From: an uncultured Oscillospiraceae bacterium
GTDB taxonomy: Bacteria; Bacillota; Clostridia; Oscillospirales; Acutalibacteraceae
DNA: 29,536 nt
Reading direction: 5' to 3'
Assembly: GCA_900539165.1 (NCBI GenBank)
Contig: UQAZ01000020.1
Span: forward strand, 1 to 29,536
In this document: piece by piece, positions 1-7,574 of the stretch
Layout: every line of letters begins with the position of its first letter
Numbering within the stretch: position 1 is the stretch's first letter
The notes under the pieces: generated by a model
Seen by the model: only the letters and a program-made list of their open reading frames with translations
Told to the model about the DNA's origin: nothing
Databases searched by the model: none
Position numbers and translations under genes: made by a program

Positions 1-155
1 TTGACTACTGGGTAGCAGTAGTTAAGCCGGGCAAGGTAATGTTTGAGCTTGCAGGCGTTAGCGAGGATGTAGCTCGTGAGGCTATGAGACTTGCAGCCAA
101 CAAGCTTCCGGTAAAATGTAAGTTTGTTAAAAAAGAAGAGGGAGGCGAGCAGTAA
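1..155 (+). CDS. rplP: 50S ribosomal protein L16, C-terminal part
   Basis: The window opens inside this gene; the reading frame starts at base 3 and gives 50 residues ending in a TAA. The segment starting DYWVAVVKPGKVMFELAGVS and the later LPVKCKFV stretch are the characteristic C-terminus of bacterial L16. L16 binds 23S rRNA near the peptidyl-transferase and A-site region of the large subunit. The stop overlaps the rpmC start (TAATG), the usual S10-operon order rplP-rpmC-rpsQ, so translational coupling is likely. The N-terminus lies outside the window. Confidence 0.95.
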   Translation, partial: DYWVAVVKPGKVMFELAGVSEDVAREAMRLAANKLPVKCKFVKKEEGGEQ

Positions 156-358
156 TGAAAGCATCAGAAATCAGAGAACTTTCTGCAGAGCAGAGAGCAA
201 AGAAGTTGGCAGAGCTTAAAGAAGAGCTTTTCAATCTTCATTTCCAGCAGGCTATCAATCAGCTCGAGAACCCTATGAGAATTAAAGCGGTCAAGAAAGA
301 TATTGCTCGTATCATGACAGTTGAGAGAGCTATCGAACTTGAAAACGCTAATTCCTAA
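155..358 (+). CDS. rpmC: 50S ribosomal protein L29
   Basis: This 67-residue protein has the two-helix L29 pattern: an N-terminal MKASEIRELS, a middle LKEELFNLHFQQAINQLENP, and a C-terminal basic helix with IKAVKKDIARI. L29 is an rRNA-binding protein next to the polypeptide exit tunnel that helps form the docking site for trigger factor and SRP. Its length is normal for the family. The start codon overlaps the rplP stop, and a GGAGG inside the rplP tail (140-145) serves as ribosome binding site. rpsQ follows 16 nt after the stop. Confidence 0.97.
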   Translation: MKASEIRELSAEQRAKKLAELKEELFNLHFQQAINQLENPMRIKAVKKDIARIMTVERAIELENANS

Positions 359-374
359 AGGAGGTAACTGATTA

Positions 375-629
375 ATGGATAGAAACCTCAGAAAGACAAG
401 AGTAGGTATTGTTACATCTGATAAGATGGACAAAACAGTAGTTGTTACTATTAAGGACAGAGTTAAGCACCCTCTTTATAATAAGATTGTTGATAAGTCT
501 GTTAAGTATAAGGCACACGACGAGAATAACGAGTGCGGCGTAGGCGATAAGGTTCAGATTATGGAATGTCGTCCTATGAGCAAGGATAAGAATTGGCGTG
601 TTGTTGAAATTATCGAAAAGGCTAAGTAA
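375..629 (+). CDS. rpsQ: 30S ribosomal protein S17
   Basis: An 84-residue S17 with the family start (MDRNLRKTRVGIVTSDKMDK), the OB-fold core ending in VKYKAHDENNECGVGDKVQI, and the C-terminal MECRPMSKDKNWRVVEI. S17 binds 16S rRNA early in small-subunit assembly. An AAAGGAGG site precedes the ATG. It is the last gene of the S10-type block; a 107-nt gap with foldable sequence, rather than the usual short gap, separates it from rplN. Confidence 0.97.
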   Translation: MDRNLRKTRVGIVTSDKMDKTVVVTIKDRVKHPLYNKIVDKSVKYKAHDENNECGVGDKVQIMECRPMSKDKNWRVVEIIEKAK

Positions 630-683
630 TCATTGCGAATTACAGCTTTGAGAAATAAAGTCTATTAATTTAGTCAAAAAAAT

Positions 684-718
684 AATAACTGCAACTTAGC
701 AAAGTGTTATTTTGCAGT
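684..718 (+). promoter_or_regulatory. Foldable spacer at the rpsQ/rplN (S10/spc) boundary
   Basis: The 107 nt between rpsQ and rplN hold two mutually exclusive hairpins. One pairs ACTGCAA (688-694) with TTGCAGT (712-718). The other pairs AATAAC with GTTATT around an inner ACTT/AAGT stem. No T-tract follows, so it is not a standard terminator. The position coincides with the S10/spc operon junction of many bacteria. Any regulatory role is inference. Confidence 0.35.
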
Positions 719-736
719 ACGAAGGAGGTAAACACT

Positions 737-1105
737 GTGATACAACAAGAAAGTCGTTTGAAGGTTGCTGACAATACAGGCGCTAAGGAAATCCTTTGCA
801 TTCGTGTACTCGGCGGCTCAGGCAGAAAGTATGCCAACATTGGCGATGTTATCGTAGCTTCTGTAAAGAAGGCTGCTCCGGGTGGCATCGTTAAGAAGGG
901 CGAAGTTGTTAAAGCAGTCATCGTTCGTACAACTAAAGGTGTACGTCGTGATGATGGACAGTATATTCGTTTCGACGAAAATGCTGCCGTAATTATTAAG
1001 GAGGATAAAACTCCTAAAGGCACCCGTATTTTTGGCCCCGTAGCAAGAGAGCTTCGTGAAAAGGATTACATGAAGATTCTTTCTCTCGCTCCGGAAGTAC
1101 TTTAA
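737..1105 (+). CDS. rplN: 50S ribosomal protein L14
   Basis: I chose the GTG at 737 because GAAGGAGG (721-728) lies at the right distance and because it gives MIQQESRLKVADNTGAKEI, the exact family start, with a 122-residue length typical of L14. An upstream in-frame start would add unrelated residues. The conserved blocks LGGSGRKYANIGD, VRRDDGQYIRFDENAAVI and IFGPVARELR are all present. L14 sits at the subunit interface and contacts 16S rRNA in bridge B8. Its TAA overlaps an ATG (1105) that is probably not used for rplX. Confidence 0.97.
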   Translation: MIQQESRLKVADNTGAKEILCIRVLGGSGRKYANIGDVIVASVKKAAPGGIVKKGEVVKAVIVRTTKGVRRDDGQYIRFDENAAVIIKEDKTPKGTRIFGPVARELREKDYMKILSLAPEVL

Positions 1106-1119
1106 TGGAGGTGCGCAGA

Positions 1120-1431
1120 ATGAAAAAGATGTTTGTTAAGACCGGTGATACCGTACAGGTTCTTTCCGGTAAGTCAAAGGGCGTTCAGGGCGAGGTTATC
1201 GCTGTAAGTCCGGCTGAGGACAAGGTTATCGTTAAAGGCGTTAATGTTGTTACAAAGCATGTTAAGCCTACAAGAATGGGCGAGACAGGCGGACTTGTAG
1301 AGGTTGAATCCGCACTCTACGCTTCAAAGGTACAGTTAGTATGCCCTAAGTGCAAGCAGCCGACAAGAGTTGGCCACAAAAAGGGCGGCATCCGTGTTTG
1401 CAAAAACAAGGAATGCGGACACGAGTTTTAA
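1120..1431 (+). CDS. rplX: 50S ribosomal protein L24
   Basis: This 103-residue protein begins MKKMFVKTGDTVQVLSGKSK, the KOW-domain start of L24. I prefer the ATG at 1120 over the in-frame ATG at 1105 because GGAGG at 1107-1111 would then act as its ribosome binding site. The C-terminal part carries CPKCKQPTRVG followed by a second Cys pair (CKNKEC), a zinc-ribbon-like arrangement; many L24 proteins have a shorter CxxC here. L24 is an early 23S rRNA assembly initiator near the tunnel exit. Confidence 0.96.
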   Translation: MKKMFVKTGDTVQVLSGKSKGVQGEVIAVSPAEDKVIVKGVNVVTKHVKPTRMGETGGLVEVESALYASKVQLVCPKCKQPTRVGHKKGGIRVCKNKECGHEF

Positions 1432-1450
1432 GAAAGGGAGGACATAACAA

Positions 1451-1993
1451 ATGGCAGCAAGACTTAAAGAGCTTTATAGGTCGGAAGTAGCACCTGCATT
1501 GATGAAGAAATTCGAATACAAATCTGTTATGCAAATCCCAAAGCTTGACAAGATTGTAATCAATGTTGGTTGCGGCGAGGCTCGTGAAAATTCAAAGGTA
1601 GTAGACGCTATTGTCAGCGACCTTACTCAGATTACAGGTCAAAAGCCTATCATCTGTAAGGCAAAGAAATCAGTAGCTAACTTCAAATTGCGTGAAGGTA
1701 TGCCAATCGGCGTAAAAGTAACTCTTCGTGGCGACAGAATGTATGAATTCCTTGACAGATTCTACAATCTCGCTCTTCCGAGAGTTCGTGACTTCAGAGG
1801 TATCAATCCTAACTCATTTGATGGCCGTGGTAACTATGCTATGGGTATCAAGGAGCAGTTGATTTTCCCTGAAATCGATTACGACAAGATTGACAAGGTT
1901 CGTGGTATGGACATTATTATGGTTACCACAGCAAACACAGACGAAGAAGCAAGAGAGTTGCTCAAGCTTATGGGCGCTCCGTTTGCAGAGTAA
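1451..1993 (+). CDS. rplE: 50S ribosomal protein L5
   Basis: A 180-residue L5 of normal length with typical blocks: YKSVMQIPKLDKIVINVG, KKSVANFKLREGMPIGVKVT, YEFLDRFYNLALPRVRDFRG and the C-terminal IDYDKIDKVRGMDI. L5 binds 5S rRNA and links it to the central protuberance of the large subunit, contacting P-site tRNA. An AAAGGGAGG site lies upstream. It sits between rplX and the S14 gene as in other spc operons. Confidence 0.97.
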   Translation: MAARLKELYRSEVAPALMKKFEYKSVMQIPKLDKIVINVGCGEARENSKVVDAIVSDLTQITGQKPIICKAKKSVANFKLREGMPIGVKVTLRGDRMYEFLDRFYNLALPRVRDFRGINPNSFDGRGNYAMGIKEQLIFPEIDYDKIDKVRGMDIIMVTTANTDEEARELLKLMGAPFAE

Positions 1994-2005
1994 GGAGGGA
2001 TTATC

Positions 2006-2191
2006 GTGGCAAAGACATCAATGAAAGTAAAGCAGCAGAAGCCTGCTAAGTTCTCAACAAGAGCTTACAACAGATGTAAGATCTGCGGTAGACCTCATGC
2101 TTATCTTCGTAAGTATGGCGTATGCCGTGTATGCTTCAGAGAACTCGCTCACAAGGGTGAGATTCCGGGCGTAAAGAAATCATCTTGGTAA
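2006..2191 (+). CDS. rpsZ: 30S ribosomal protein S14, zinc type (S14Z)
   Basis: A 61-residue short S14 that starts at GTG (2006) behind AAGGAGGG. The sequence has the zinc-binding pattern CKICGRPHAYLRKYGVCRVC (two CxxC pairs) and the conserved end RELAHKGEIPGVKKSSW. The zinc form is about 61 residues, against roughly 90-100 for zinc-free paralogues, so this is the C+ type, also named rpsN. It binds the 3' domain of 16S rRNA in the small-subunit head. Confidence 0.97.
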   Translation: MAKTSMKVKQQKPAKFSTRAYNRCKICGRPHAYLRKYGVCRVCFRELAHKGEIPGVKKSSW

Positions 2192-2227
2192 ATCGAGAAT
2201 TGCTAAATTTATAAGGAGGAAATATCA

Positions 2228-2626
2228 ATGCATATTACAGACCCAATCGCTGATATGCTTACAAGAATTCGTAACGCGAACTCAGCAAAACACGAAACAG
2301 TAGATATTCCTGCATCAAATATGAAGAAGGCAATCGCTCAGATTCTTCTTGATGAAGGCTATATCGCATCATATAAAGTTATCGACGACGAAAAGCAGGG
2401 TGTTATCCGTGTAACACTCAAGTATACCGAAAACAAGGCACAGGTTATTACCGGTCTTCGCAGAGTTTCTAAGCCGGGTCTTAGAATTTACTCAAATGTT
2501 GAGGATATGCCAAAGGTAATGAAGGGCCTCGGTATTGCAATCGTTTCAACATCAAAAGGTATTATGACTGACAGAGAGGCTCGCAAGCAAAATGTTGGCG
2601 GCGAAGTTCTCGCATTCGTTTGGTAA
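2228..2626 (+). CDS. rpsH: 30S ribosomal protein S8
   Basis: A 132-residue S8 starting MHITDPIADMLTRIRNANSA, with the conserved C-terminus STSKGIMTDREARKQNVGGE and a terminal LAFVW. S8 binds helix 21 of 16S rRNA and is essential for platform assembly; in Escherichia coli it also represses the spc operon. I did not find a clear mimic of its 16S site in this window. ATAAGGAGG precedes the ATG. Confidence 0.97.
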   Translation: MHITDPIADMLTRIRNANSAKHETVDIPASNMKKAIAQILLDEGYIASYKVIDDEKQGVIRVTLKYTENKAQVITGLRRVSKPGLRIYSNVEDMPKVMKGLGIAIVSTSKGIMTDREARKQNVGGEVLAFVW

Positions 2627-2641
2627 GGAGGTGCAGCAAGG

Positions 2642-3184
2642 ATGTCACGAATTGGATTAAAGCCTATCGTTATTCCTGCCGGCGTTGAAGTTACCGTAAA
2701 CGACGCAAACACTGTAACCGTAAAGGGACCAAACGGTACTCTTTCACAGGATGTTAATAAGGACATCACTGTTACAGTAAACGGCAGCGAGATTACTTTT
2801 CAGAGACCATCTGACGACAAGGAACACAGAGCTATGCACGGCTTGTATAGAGCGCTTGTCGCTAATATGGTTACAGGTGTTACTGAGGGATTCAAGAAGA
2901 ATCTTGAGGTAAACGGTGTTGGTTACAGAGTATCAGCTTCTGGCAATACTCTTACAATGAACCTTGGTTTTTCACACCAGGTTATTATGGAAGCTCCTGA
3001 AGGAGTTAAGGTTGAATGTCCTAATGCTAATGCAATCGTTATCAGCGGTGCAGACAAGCAGGCCGTAGGTCAGTTCGCAGCTCAGGTTCGTGAAAAGAGA
3101 CCACCGGAGCCATATAAGGGCAAGGGCATTAAATATGCTGAAGAGCATATTCGCCGTAAAGAAGGCAAAGCAGGTAAGAAATAA
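2642..3184 (+). CDS. rplF: 50S ribosomal protein L6
   Basis: A 180-residue L6 with the two-fold repeated structure. It starts MSRIGLKPIVIPAGVEVTV, has GPNGTLSQDV, then LEVNGVGYRVSASGNTLTMN, and ends in the strongly conserved RPPEPYKGKGIKYAEEHIRR. L6 contacts the sarcin-ricin loop region near the factor-binding site. The rpsH stop and a TAAGGAGGTG ribosome binding site lie 16 nt upstream. Confidence 0.97.
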   Translation: MSRIGLKPIVIPAGVEVTVNDANTVTVKGPNGTLSQDVNKDITVTVNGSEITFQRPSDDKEHRAMHGLYRALVANMVTGVTEGFKKNLEVNGVGYRVSASGNTLTMNLGFSHQVIMEAPEGVKVECPNANAIVISGADKQAVGQFAAQVREKRPPEPYKGKGIKYAEEHIRRKEGKAGKK

Positions 3185-3202
3185 AGGAAGGAGTGAATTA
3201 CA

Positions 3203-3562
3203 ATGGTTTCAAGACAAGATTCTAATATCGCAAGAAAGAAGCGTCACGTTCGTGTTCGTGGAAAGATTAGCGGCACTGCTCAGTGTCCAAGACTCAATGT
3301 ATATCGCTCCCTCAGCAATATCTACGCTCAGCTTATTGATGACGAAGCAGGTGTAACACTCGCTCAGGCATCAACCGTTGAGAAGGAATTTGCTCAGTAC
3401 GGCGGTAACGTTGAAGCAGCTAAGGCTGTTGGTAAGAAAATCGCAGAGAGAGCCACAGAGAAGGGCATTAAGGAATGCGTATTCGATCGTGGCGGTTACG
3501 TTTATCACGGCAGAGTCGCTGCTCTTGCAGACGGCGCTCGTGAAGGCGGACTTGAGTTCTAA
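3203..3562 (+). CDS. rplR: 50S ribosomal protein L18
   Basis: A 119-residue protein with the L18 signature: an N-terminal basic arm, then RKKRHVRVRGKISGTAQCPR, LNVYRSLSNIYAQLIDD, and the conserved FDRGGYVYHGRVAALADGAR. L18 binds 5S rRNA together with L5 and incorporates it into the central protuberance. Length and context (rplF-rplR-rpsE) are standard. AAGGAAGGAG lies upstream. Confidence 0.97.
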   Translation: MVSRQDSNIARKKRHVRVRGKISGTAQCPRLNVYRSLSNIYAQLIDDEAGVTLAQASTVEKEFAQYGGNVEAAKAVGKKIAERATEKGIKECVFDRGGYVYHGRVAALADGAREGGLEF

Positions 3563-3580
3563 GGAAGGGAGTTAATTGTT

Positions 3581-4084
3581 ATGACAAATAAAATTGATGT
3601 ATCTTCAATGGAACTTGAAGAAAGAGTAGTTACTATCAATCGTGTATCTAAGACAGTTAAGGGTGGTAGAATTTTCAAATTCGCAGCTCTTGTAGTAGTA
3701 GGCGACGGTAACGGACTTGTAGGCTTCGGTATCGGTAAGTCAGGCGAAGTTCCTGATGCTATTCGTAAGGGTATCGAGGATGCAAAGAAAAATGTAATTA
3801 GAGTTTCACTCAGAGGAACAACAATTCCTCACGAAATTAAGGGTAAGTTCGGCGCAGGAGAGGTTCTTCTTATGCCTGCTCCAAAGGGTACCGGAGTTAT
3901 CGCAGGCGGTCCTGTTCGTGCTGTTGTTGAGACAGTAGGTATTAAGGATATCCGTACTAAGGCAATCCGTTCAAACAACCCTTGCAACGTTGTTAGAGCA
4001 ACAATCAACGGCTTGAGCCAGCTCAGAACCGGTGAAGAAGTTGCAGCTATCCGTGGCAAGAGCGTTAAGGAAATCGTGGGTTAA
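3581..4084 (+). CDS. rpsE: 30S ribosomal protein S5
   Basis: A 167-residue S5 with an N-terminal double-stranded RNA-binding-like domain (LEERVVTINRVSKTVKGGR, then FAALVVVGDGNGLVGFGIGK) and a C-terminal domain with GVIAGGPVRAVVETVGIKDI. S5 lies at the mRNA entry tunnel and affects decoding accuracy. The loop that carries spectinomycin-resistance changes in other bacteria (near VSKTVKGGR) looks ordinary. AAGGAAGGGAG precedes the ATG. Confidence 0.97.
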   Translation: MTNKIDVSSMELEERVVTINRVSKTVKGGRIFKFAALVVVGDGNGLVGFGIGKSGEVPDAIRKGIEDAKKNVIRVSLRGTTIPHEIKGKFGAGEVLLMPAPKGTGVIAGGPVRAVVETVGIKDIRTKAIRSNNPCNVVRATINGLSQLRTGEEVAAIRGKSVKEIVG

Positions 4085-4098
4085 GGAGGAATTTGATT

Positions 4099-4275
4099 AT
4101 GGCAACTGTTAAAATTCAGCTCACAAAGAGCTTAATCGGTAGCAAGAAGGATCAAATTGCAACCGCACACTCACTTGGTCTTCGCAAAATCGGCAATGTA
4201 ACAGAACAACCTGATAATGCACAGACACAGGGTAAAATCGCTAAGATTTCTCACCTTGTAACAATTGTAGAATAA
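4099..4275 (+). CDS. rpmD: 50S ribosomal protein L30
   Basis: A 58-residue L30 when read from the ATG at 4099, which is about 9 nt after AAGGAGGA; an upstream TTG in frame is too close to that site. It starts MATVKIQLTKSLIGSKKDQI, followed by the conserved HSLGLRKIGNV motif. L30 is a small 23S rRNA-binding protein. It sits in its usual place between rpsE and rplO. Confidence 0.96.
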   Translation: MATVKIQLTKSLIGSKKDQIATAHSLGLRKIGNVTEQPDNAQTQGKIAKISHLVTIVE

Positions 4276-4289
4276 GGAGGGGCGCATAG

Positions 4290-4733
4290 ATGAAATTACA
4301 TGAACTTTCTCCTGCAGAGGGCTCTAAGAAAGCTGTAAAGAGAATCGGTCGTGGCGCAGGCTCAGGCCAAGGCAAGACAGCCGGTAAGGGACATAAGGGT
4401 CAAAAGGCTCGTTCCGGTTACAGCAGACGCCCGGGCTTTGAAGGCGGTCAGATGCCACTTCAAAGACGAGTACCAAAGAGAGGATTCAACAACATCTTTG
4501 CTACTGAATATGCCACTGTTAATGTTTCTGATCTTGAAAAGAGATTTGAAGCAGGCGCAACAGTTGATGCTCAGAGCCTTATCGAGAGTGGTCTTATTAA
4601 AAAGACTCTCGACGGTATTAAGGTGCTTGGCAAAGGCGAAATCACTAAGGCTTTGACCGTTAAGGTTACTGCTGTAAGTGAGTCGGCAAAGGCAAAGATT
4701 GAAGCTGCTGGTGGTACGGTGGAGGTGCTGTAA
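4290..4733 (+). CDS. rplO: 50S ribosomal protein L15
   Basis: A 147-residue L15 with the Gly/Lys/Arg-rich N-terminal extension (RIGRGAGSGQGKTAGKGHKG), the RRPGFEGGQMPLQRRVPKRG block and the C-terminal domain ending KAKIEAAGGTVEVL. L15 is a late-binding 23S rRNA protein. Its stop codon abuts the secY start with no spacing, which suggests translational coupling. AAGGAGGGGC precedes the ATG. Confidence 0.97.
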   Translation: MKLHELSPAEGSKKAVKRIGRGAGSGQGKTAGKGHKGQKARSGYSRRPGFEGGQMPLQRRVPKRGFNNIFATEYATVNVSDLEKRFEAGATVDAQSLIESGLIKKTLDGIKVLGKGEITKALTVKVTAVSESAKAKIEAAGGTVEVL

Positions 4734-6083
4734 ATGATTAAAACTATCATTAACGCATTCAAAATTCCGGAAATCAGAAAAAAACTTCTCTTTACTGCTT
4801 TTATCATCTTAATTTTCAGAATCGGCTCAGTTATTCCTGTTCCGTTCGTAAACATCGTTGAAGAAATTGATGTTGGTAAGGGCAACACTATTATGACTTA
4901 TTTGAGCTTGATGACGGGTAGTGCTTTCACATACGGAACTATCTTCGCTATGTCAATCACTCCGTACATCAACTCATCAATCATTATTCAGCTTCTTTCT
5001 GTTGCTATTCCTGCTTTGGAAAACCTTCAGAAAGAGGGCGAAGAAGGAAGAAAAAAGATTACAGCTATCACAAGATTCTTGACAGTAGCTCTCGGACTTT
5101 TACAGTCACTCGCTTATTTCTTCTATCTTCGTGCGCAGGGCTTCCTTGCTACTAATGTAAACGGTGCTGCGTACACAGGCTTTGATGCAGTATTCCAGGC
5201 AGTTGTAATTATTGCCGTTCTTACTGCAGGCACAGCCGTAATTATGTGGCTTGGTGAACAGATTTCCATTCAGGGTATCGGCAACGGTATTTCAATCATA
5301 CTTTTTGCAGGTATCGCATCTCGTTTCCCAACCATCATTAAGCAATTATTCCAGTACATCGCAACAGACAGACTTGTATACAAAATACTCGTTCCTGTTG
5401 TAATCGTAATCTTCATTCTTATGATTGCGTATATTGTACTTCTCGACAATGCTGAAAGAAGACTTCCTATTCAGTACGCTAAGAGAGTAGTCGGCAGAAA
5501 GATGTATGGCGGTCAGTCAACACATATGCCTATCAAGGTTAATATGTCAGGCGTTCTTCCTATCATCTTCGCTTCCTCAATTCTTTCGCTTCCGGGAACT
5601 GTTCAGATGTTCCTTTCAAGCAGCAAGTATGAAGGCACTTTCTGGGAGAAGTTCTTTAAAGCCTTCCAGAGCGACTCTTGGTGGTACGCAGGAATGTACT
5701 TCATTCTCATTATCTTCTTCGCTTACTTCTATAGTACAATTCAGTACAACCCAATAGAAATGGCGAACAATCTTCGTAAAAATAACGGCGTTATTCCGGG
5801 AATCCGTCCGGGCCGTCCAACATCAGACTACATTCTTAAAATCATTTCAAGACTCACCCTCATCGGTGCGCTTATGATTTCTGTTGTAGCTCTGTTCCCG
5901 ATTGTATATTCTCTTATCTGCGACGCAGCAATTCCTCCTCTCACCGAGGGCGGAAAAGACGGCGGTATGAGCATTACAATGGGCGGTACATCACTTATCA
6001 TTTTGGTTGGCGTTGCACTTGAAACAGTTCGTCAGCTTGAATCACAGATGATGATGCGTCATTATAAAGGCTTCCTTGATTAA
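4734..6083 (+). CDS. secY: Preprotein translocase channel subunit SecY
   Basis: A 449-residue polytopic membrane protein with about ten hydrophobic segments. Family blocks include FRIGSVIPVPFVNI near the N-terminus, SITPYINSSIIIQLLSVAIP in the plug/TM2 region, a cytosolic loop with QYAKRVVGRKMYGGQSTHMP, and a C-terminal loop with NNGVIPGIRPGRPTSDYI. SecY forms the protein-conducting channel with SecE and SecG and works with SecA. Translation starts directly after the rplO TAA, using GGTGGAGGTG inside the rplO end. A variable periplasmic loop with AIPPLTEGGKDGG lies near the C-terminus. Confidence 0.97.
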   Translation: MIKTIINAFKIPEIRKKLLFTAFIILIFRIGSVIPVPFVNIVEEIDVGKGNTIMTYLSLMTGSAFTYGTIFAMSITPYINSSIIIQLLSVAIPALENLQKEGEEGRKKITAITRFLTVALGLLQSLAYFFYLRAQGFLATNVNGAAYTGFDAVFQAVVIIAVLTAGTAVIMWLGEQISIQGIGNGISIILFAGIASRFPTIIKQLFQYIATDRLVYKILVPVVIVIFILMIAYIVLLDNAERRLPIQYAKRVVGRKMYGGQSTHMPIKVNMSGVLPIIFASSILSLPGTVQMFLSSSKYEGTFWEKFFKAFQSDSWWYAGMYFILIIFFAYFYSTIQYNPIEMANNLRKNNGVIPGIRPGRPTSDYILKIISRLTLIGALMISVVALFPIVYSLICDAAIPPLTEGGKDGGMSITMGGTSLIILVGVALETVRQLESQMMMRHYKGFLD

Positions 6084-6100
6084 TCGAAAGGAGTTATGAA

Positions 6101-6733
6101 ATGAAACTTATCCTTTTAGGTGCTCCGGGTGCAGGAAAAGGCACTCAGGCAGAAAAGATTTGTGAAAAGCTTAATATTCCGACAATCTCAACAGGTAACA
6201 TCATTCGTGCTGCTCTCAAGAACGGTACAGAGATGGGACTCAAGGCTAAGGCTTATATGGAAGCCGGTCAGCTTGTTCCGGATGAGGTTGTAATCGGTAT
6301 TATCAAGGATCGTCTTAAAGACGACGATTGTAAAAACGGCTTTATTCTCGACGGTTTCCCAAGAACTATCCCACAGGCTCAGGCTTTGGTGGAAATGGGG
6401 ATTGATATTGATAAGGTAATTGATATTGAAGTACCTGATGAGAAGATTATTGCCAGAATGTCCGGCCGCAGAGTATGTTCAAAGTGCGCTAATTCCTACC
6501 ATATGGAATATAAAAAGCCTAAGGTAGACGGCGTATGTGACGCTTGCGGCGGAGAATTAGTTCAGCGTAAGGACGATGCTCCTGAAACTGTACTTGCCCG
6601 TCTTGTTGAGTATCACGAGATGACAGAGCCTCTCAAGGGCTTCTATGAAAATCTCGGCAAGCTCAAGGTTGTAGAGGGACAGGAAGAGGTTTCGGATACA
6701 ACATCGCTCGTATTCGCTGCATTGGAGGATTAA
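6101..6733 (+). CDS. adk: Adenylate kinase, zinc-lid type
   Basis: A 210-residue enzyme catalysing AMP + ATP to two ADP in the cytoplasm. The P-loop GAPGAGKGTQAEKI is at residues 7-20, the AMP-binding ISTGNIIRAAL follows, and FILDGFPRTIPQAQAL is the central signature. The long-form LID (about residues 122-160) has four cysteines, C126, C129, C146 and C149, the pattern that binds structural zinc in Gram-positive adenylate kinases. Its position after secY is standard. AAAGGAG precedes the ATG. Confidence 0.97.
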   Translation: MKLILLGAPGAGKGTQAEKICEKLNIPTISTGNIIRAALKNGTEMGLKAKAYMEAGQLVPDEVVIGIIKDRLKDDDCKNGFILDGFPRTIPQAQALVEMGIDIDKVIDIEVPDEKIIARMSGRRVCSKCANSYHMEYKKPKVDGVCDACGGELVQRKDDAPETVLARLVEYHEMTEPLKGFYENLGKLKVVEGQEEVSDTTSLVFAALED

Positions 6734-6734
6734 C

Positions 6735-7484
6735 ATGATAGTGCTTAAAAGCAGTCGTGAGTTGGAGCTTATGAAAGAAGCTTGTATTATCTCGGCTCAA
6801 GCATTACAGGTGGCAGGCGAGGCTGTTAAGCCGGGTGTTACTACCTACGAGATTGATAAGTTGGCTTACGATTTCATAAAGAAGTGCGGTGCAGAACCGA
6901 ACTTTCTAAACTACGGTGGTTATCCTGCTACCGCATGTATATCTATAAATGATGAAGTTATCCACGGCATCCCAAGTAAGAAGCGAGTTCTTCAGGACGG
7001 AGACATCGTGTCAATCGACTTGGGTGCCGCAAAGCATGGATATAACGGCGACAATGCTGCTACTTTTATCTGCGGGACTTGCTCTCCCGAGGTAAAGCGG
7101 CTGGTGGACACAACCAGAGAGTCTTTGTATAAGGGCATTGAGGCTGCTGTCCCGGGCAACAGAATCGGCGATATAGGAAATGCGGTACAGACCTACTGTG
7201 AAGAGCGTGGCTACGGTGTAGTTCGTGATTTTGTAGGTCACGGAGTTGGAAAAAAGCTTCACGAAGAACCAAGCGTACCGAACTTCGGACACGCAGGTCG
7301 TGGTATCCGACTATCACCCGGAATGACATTGGCAATTGAACCAATGATTAATCTGGGAACCTATAAGGTAAAGCAGCTTTCGGACGGCTGGACCGTAAAA
7401 ACCTGTGACGGTAAGCATAGCGCTCATTTTGAGCATACTATTGCAATCACATCTAACGGACCGGTGATTTTAACGAGAGCTTGA
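6735..7484 (+). CDS. map: Methionine aminopeptidase type I
   Basis: A 249-residue metalloprotease that removes the N-terminal methionine from nascent proteins. All five metal ligands of the family are visible: Asp in VSIDLGAAKHGYNGDNAATF (two aspartates), His in DFVGHGVGKKLHEEPSVPNF, Glu in LAIEPMINLG, and Glu in HFEHTIAIT. It begins one base after the adk stop and shares its transcript. The KOW-domain gene often found between map and infA in Clostridia is absent. Confidence 0.97.
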   Translation: MIVLKSSRELELMKEACIISAQALQVAGEAVKPGVTTYEIDKLAYDFIKKCGAEPNFLNYGGYPATACISINDEVIHGIPSKKRVLQDGDIVSIDLGAAKHGYNGDNAATFICGTCSPEVKRLVDTTRESLYKGIEAAVPGNRIGDIGNAVQTYCEERGYGVVRDFVGHGVGKKLHEEPSVPNFGHAGRGIRLSPGMTLAIEPMINLGTYKVKQLSDGWTVKTCDGKHSAHFEHTIAITSNGPVILTRA

Positions 7485-7516
7485 CGATAGGCAAAGTTGA
7501 ATTGCAGGCGATTACG

Positions 7517-7533
7517 CCGGAATGTGATTCCGG
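7517..7533 (+). other. Perfect hairpin in the map-infA gap
   Basis: CCGGAAT and ATTCCGG form a 7-bp stem around a GTG loop in the 90-nt gap between map and infA. A smaller stem (GGCG/CGCC, 7507-7518) overlaps it. No T-run follows, so termination is unlikely; a processing or stability element is possible but unproven. Confidence 0.4.
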
Positions 7534-7574
7534 ATAATACTAACATCATACTTAATTATTAGAGAGGTAAAATG

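Noticed and set aside
1105..1119. rplX start at the ATG overlapping the rplN stop
   Set aside because: The GGAGG that best serves rplX lies after this ATG, and the family N-terminus begins at 1120.
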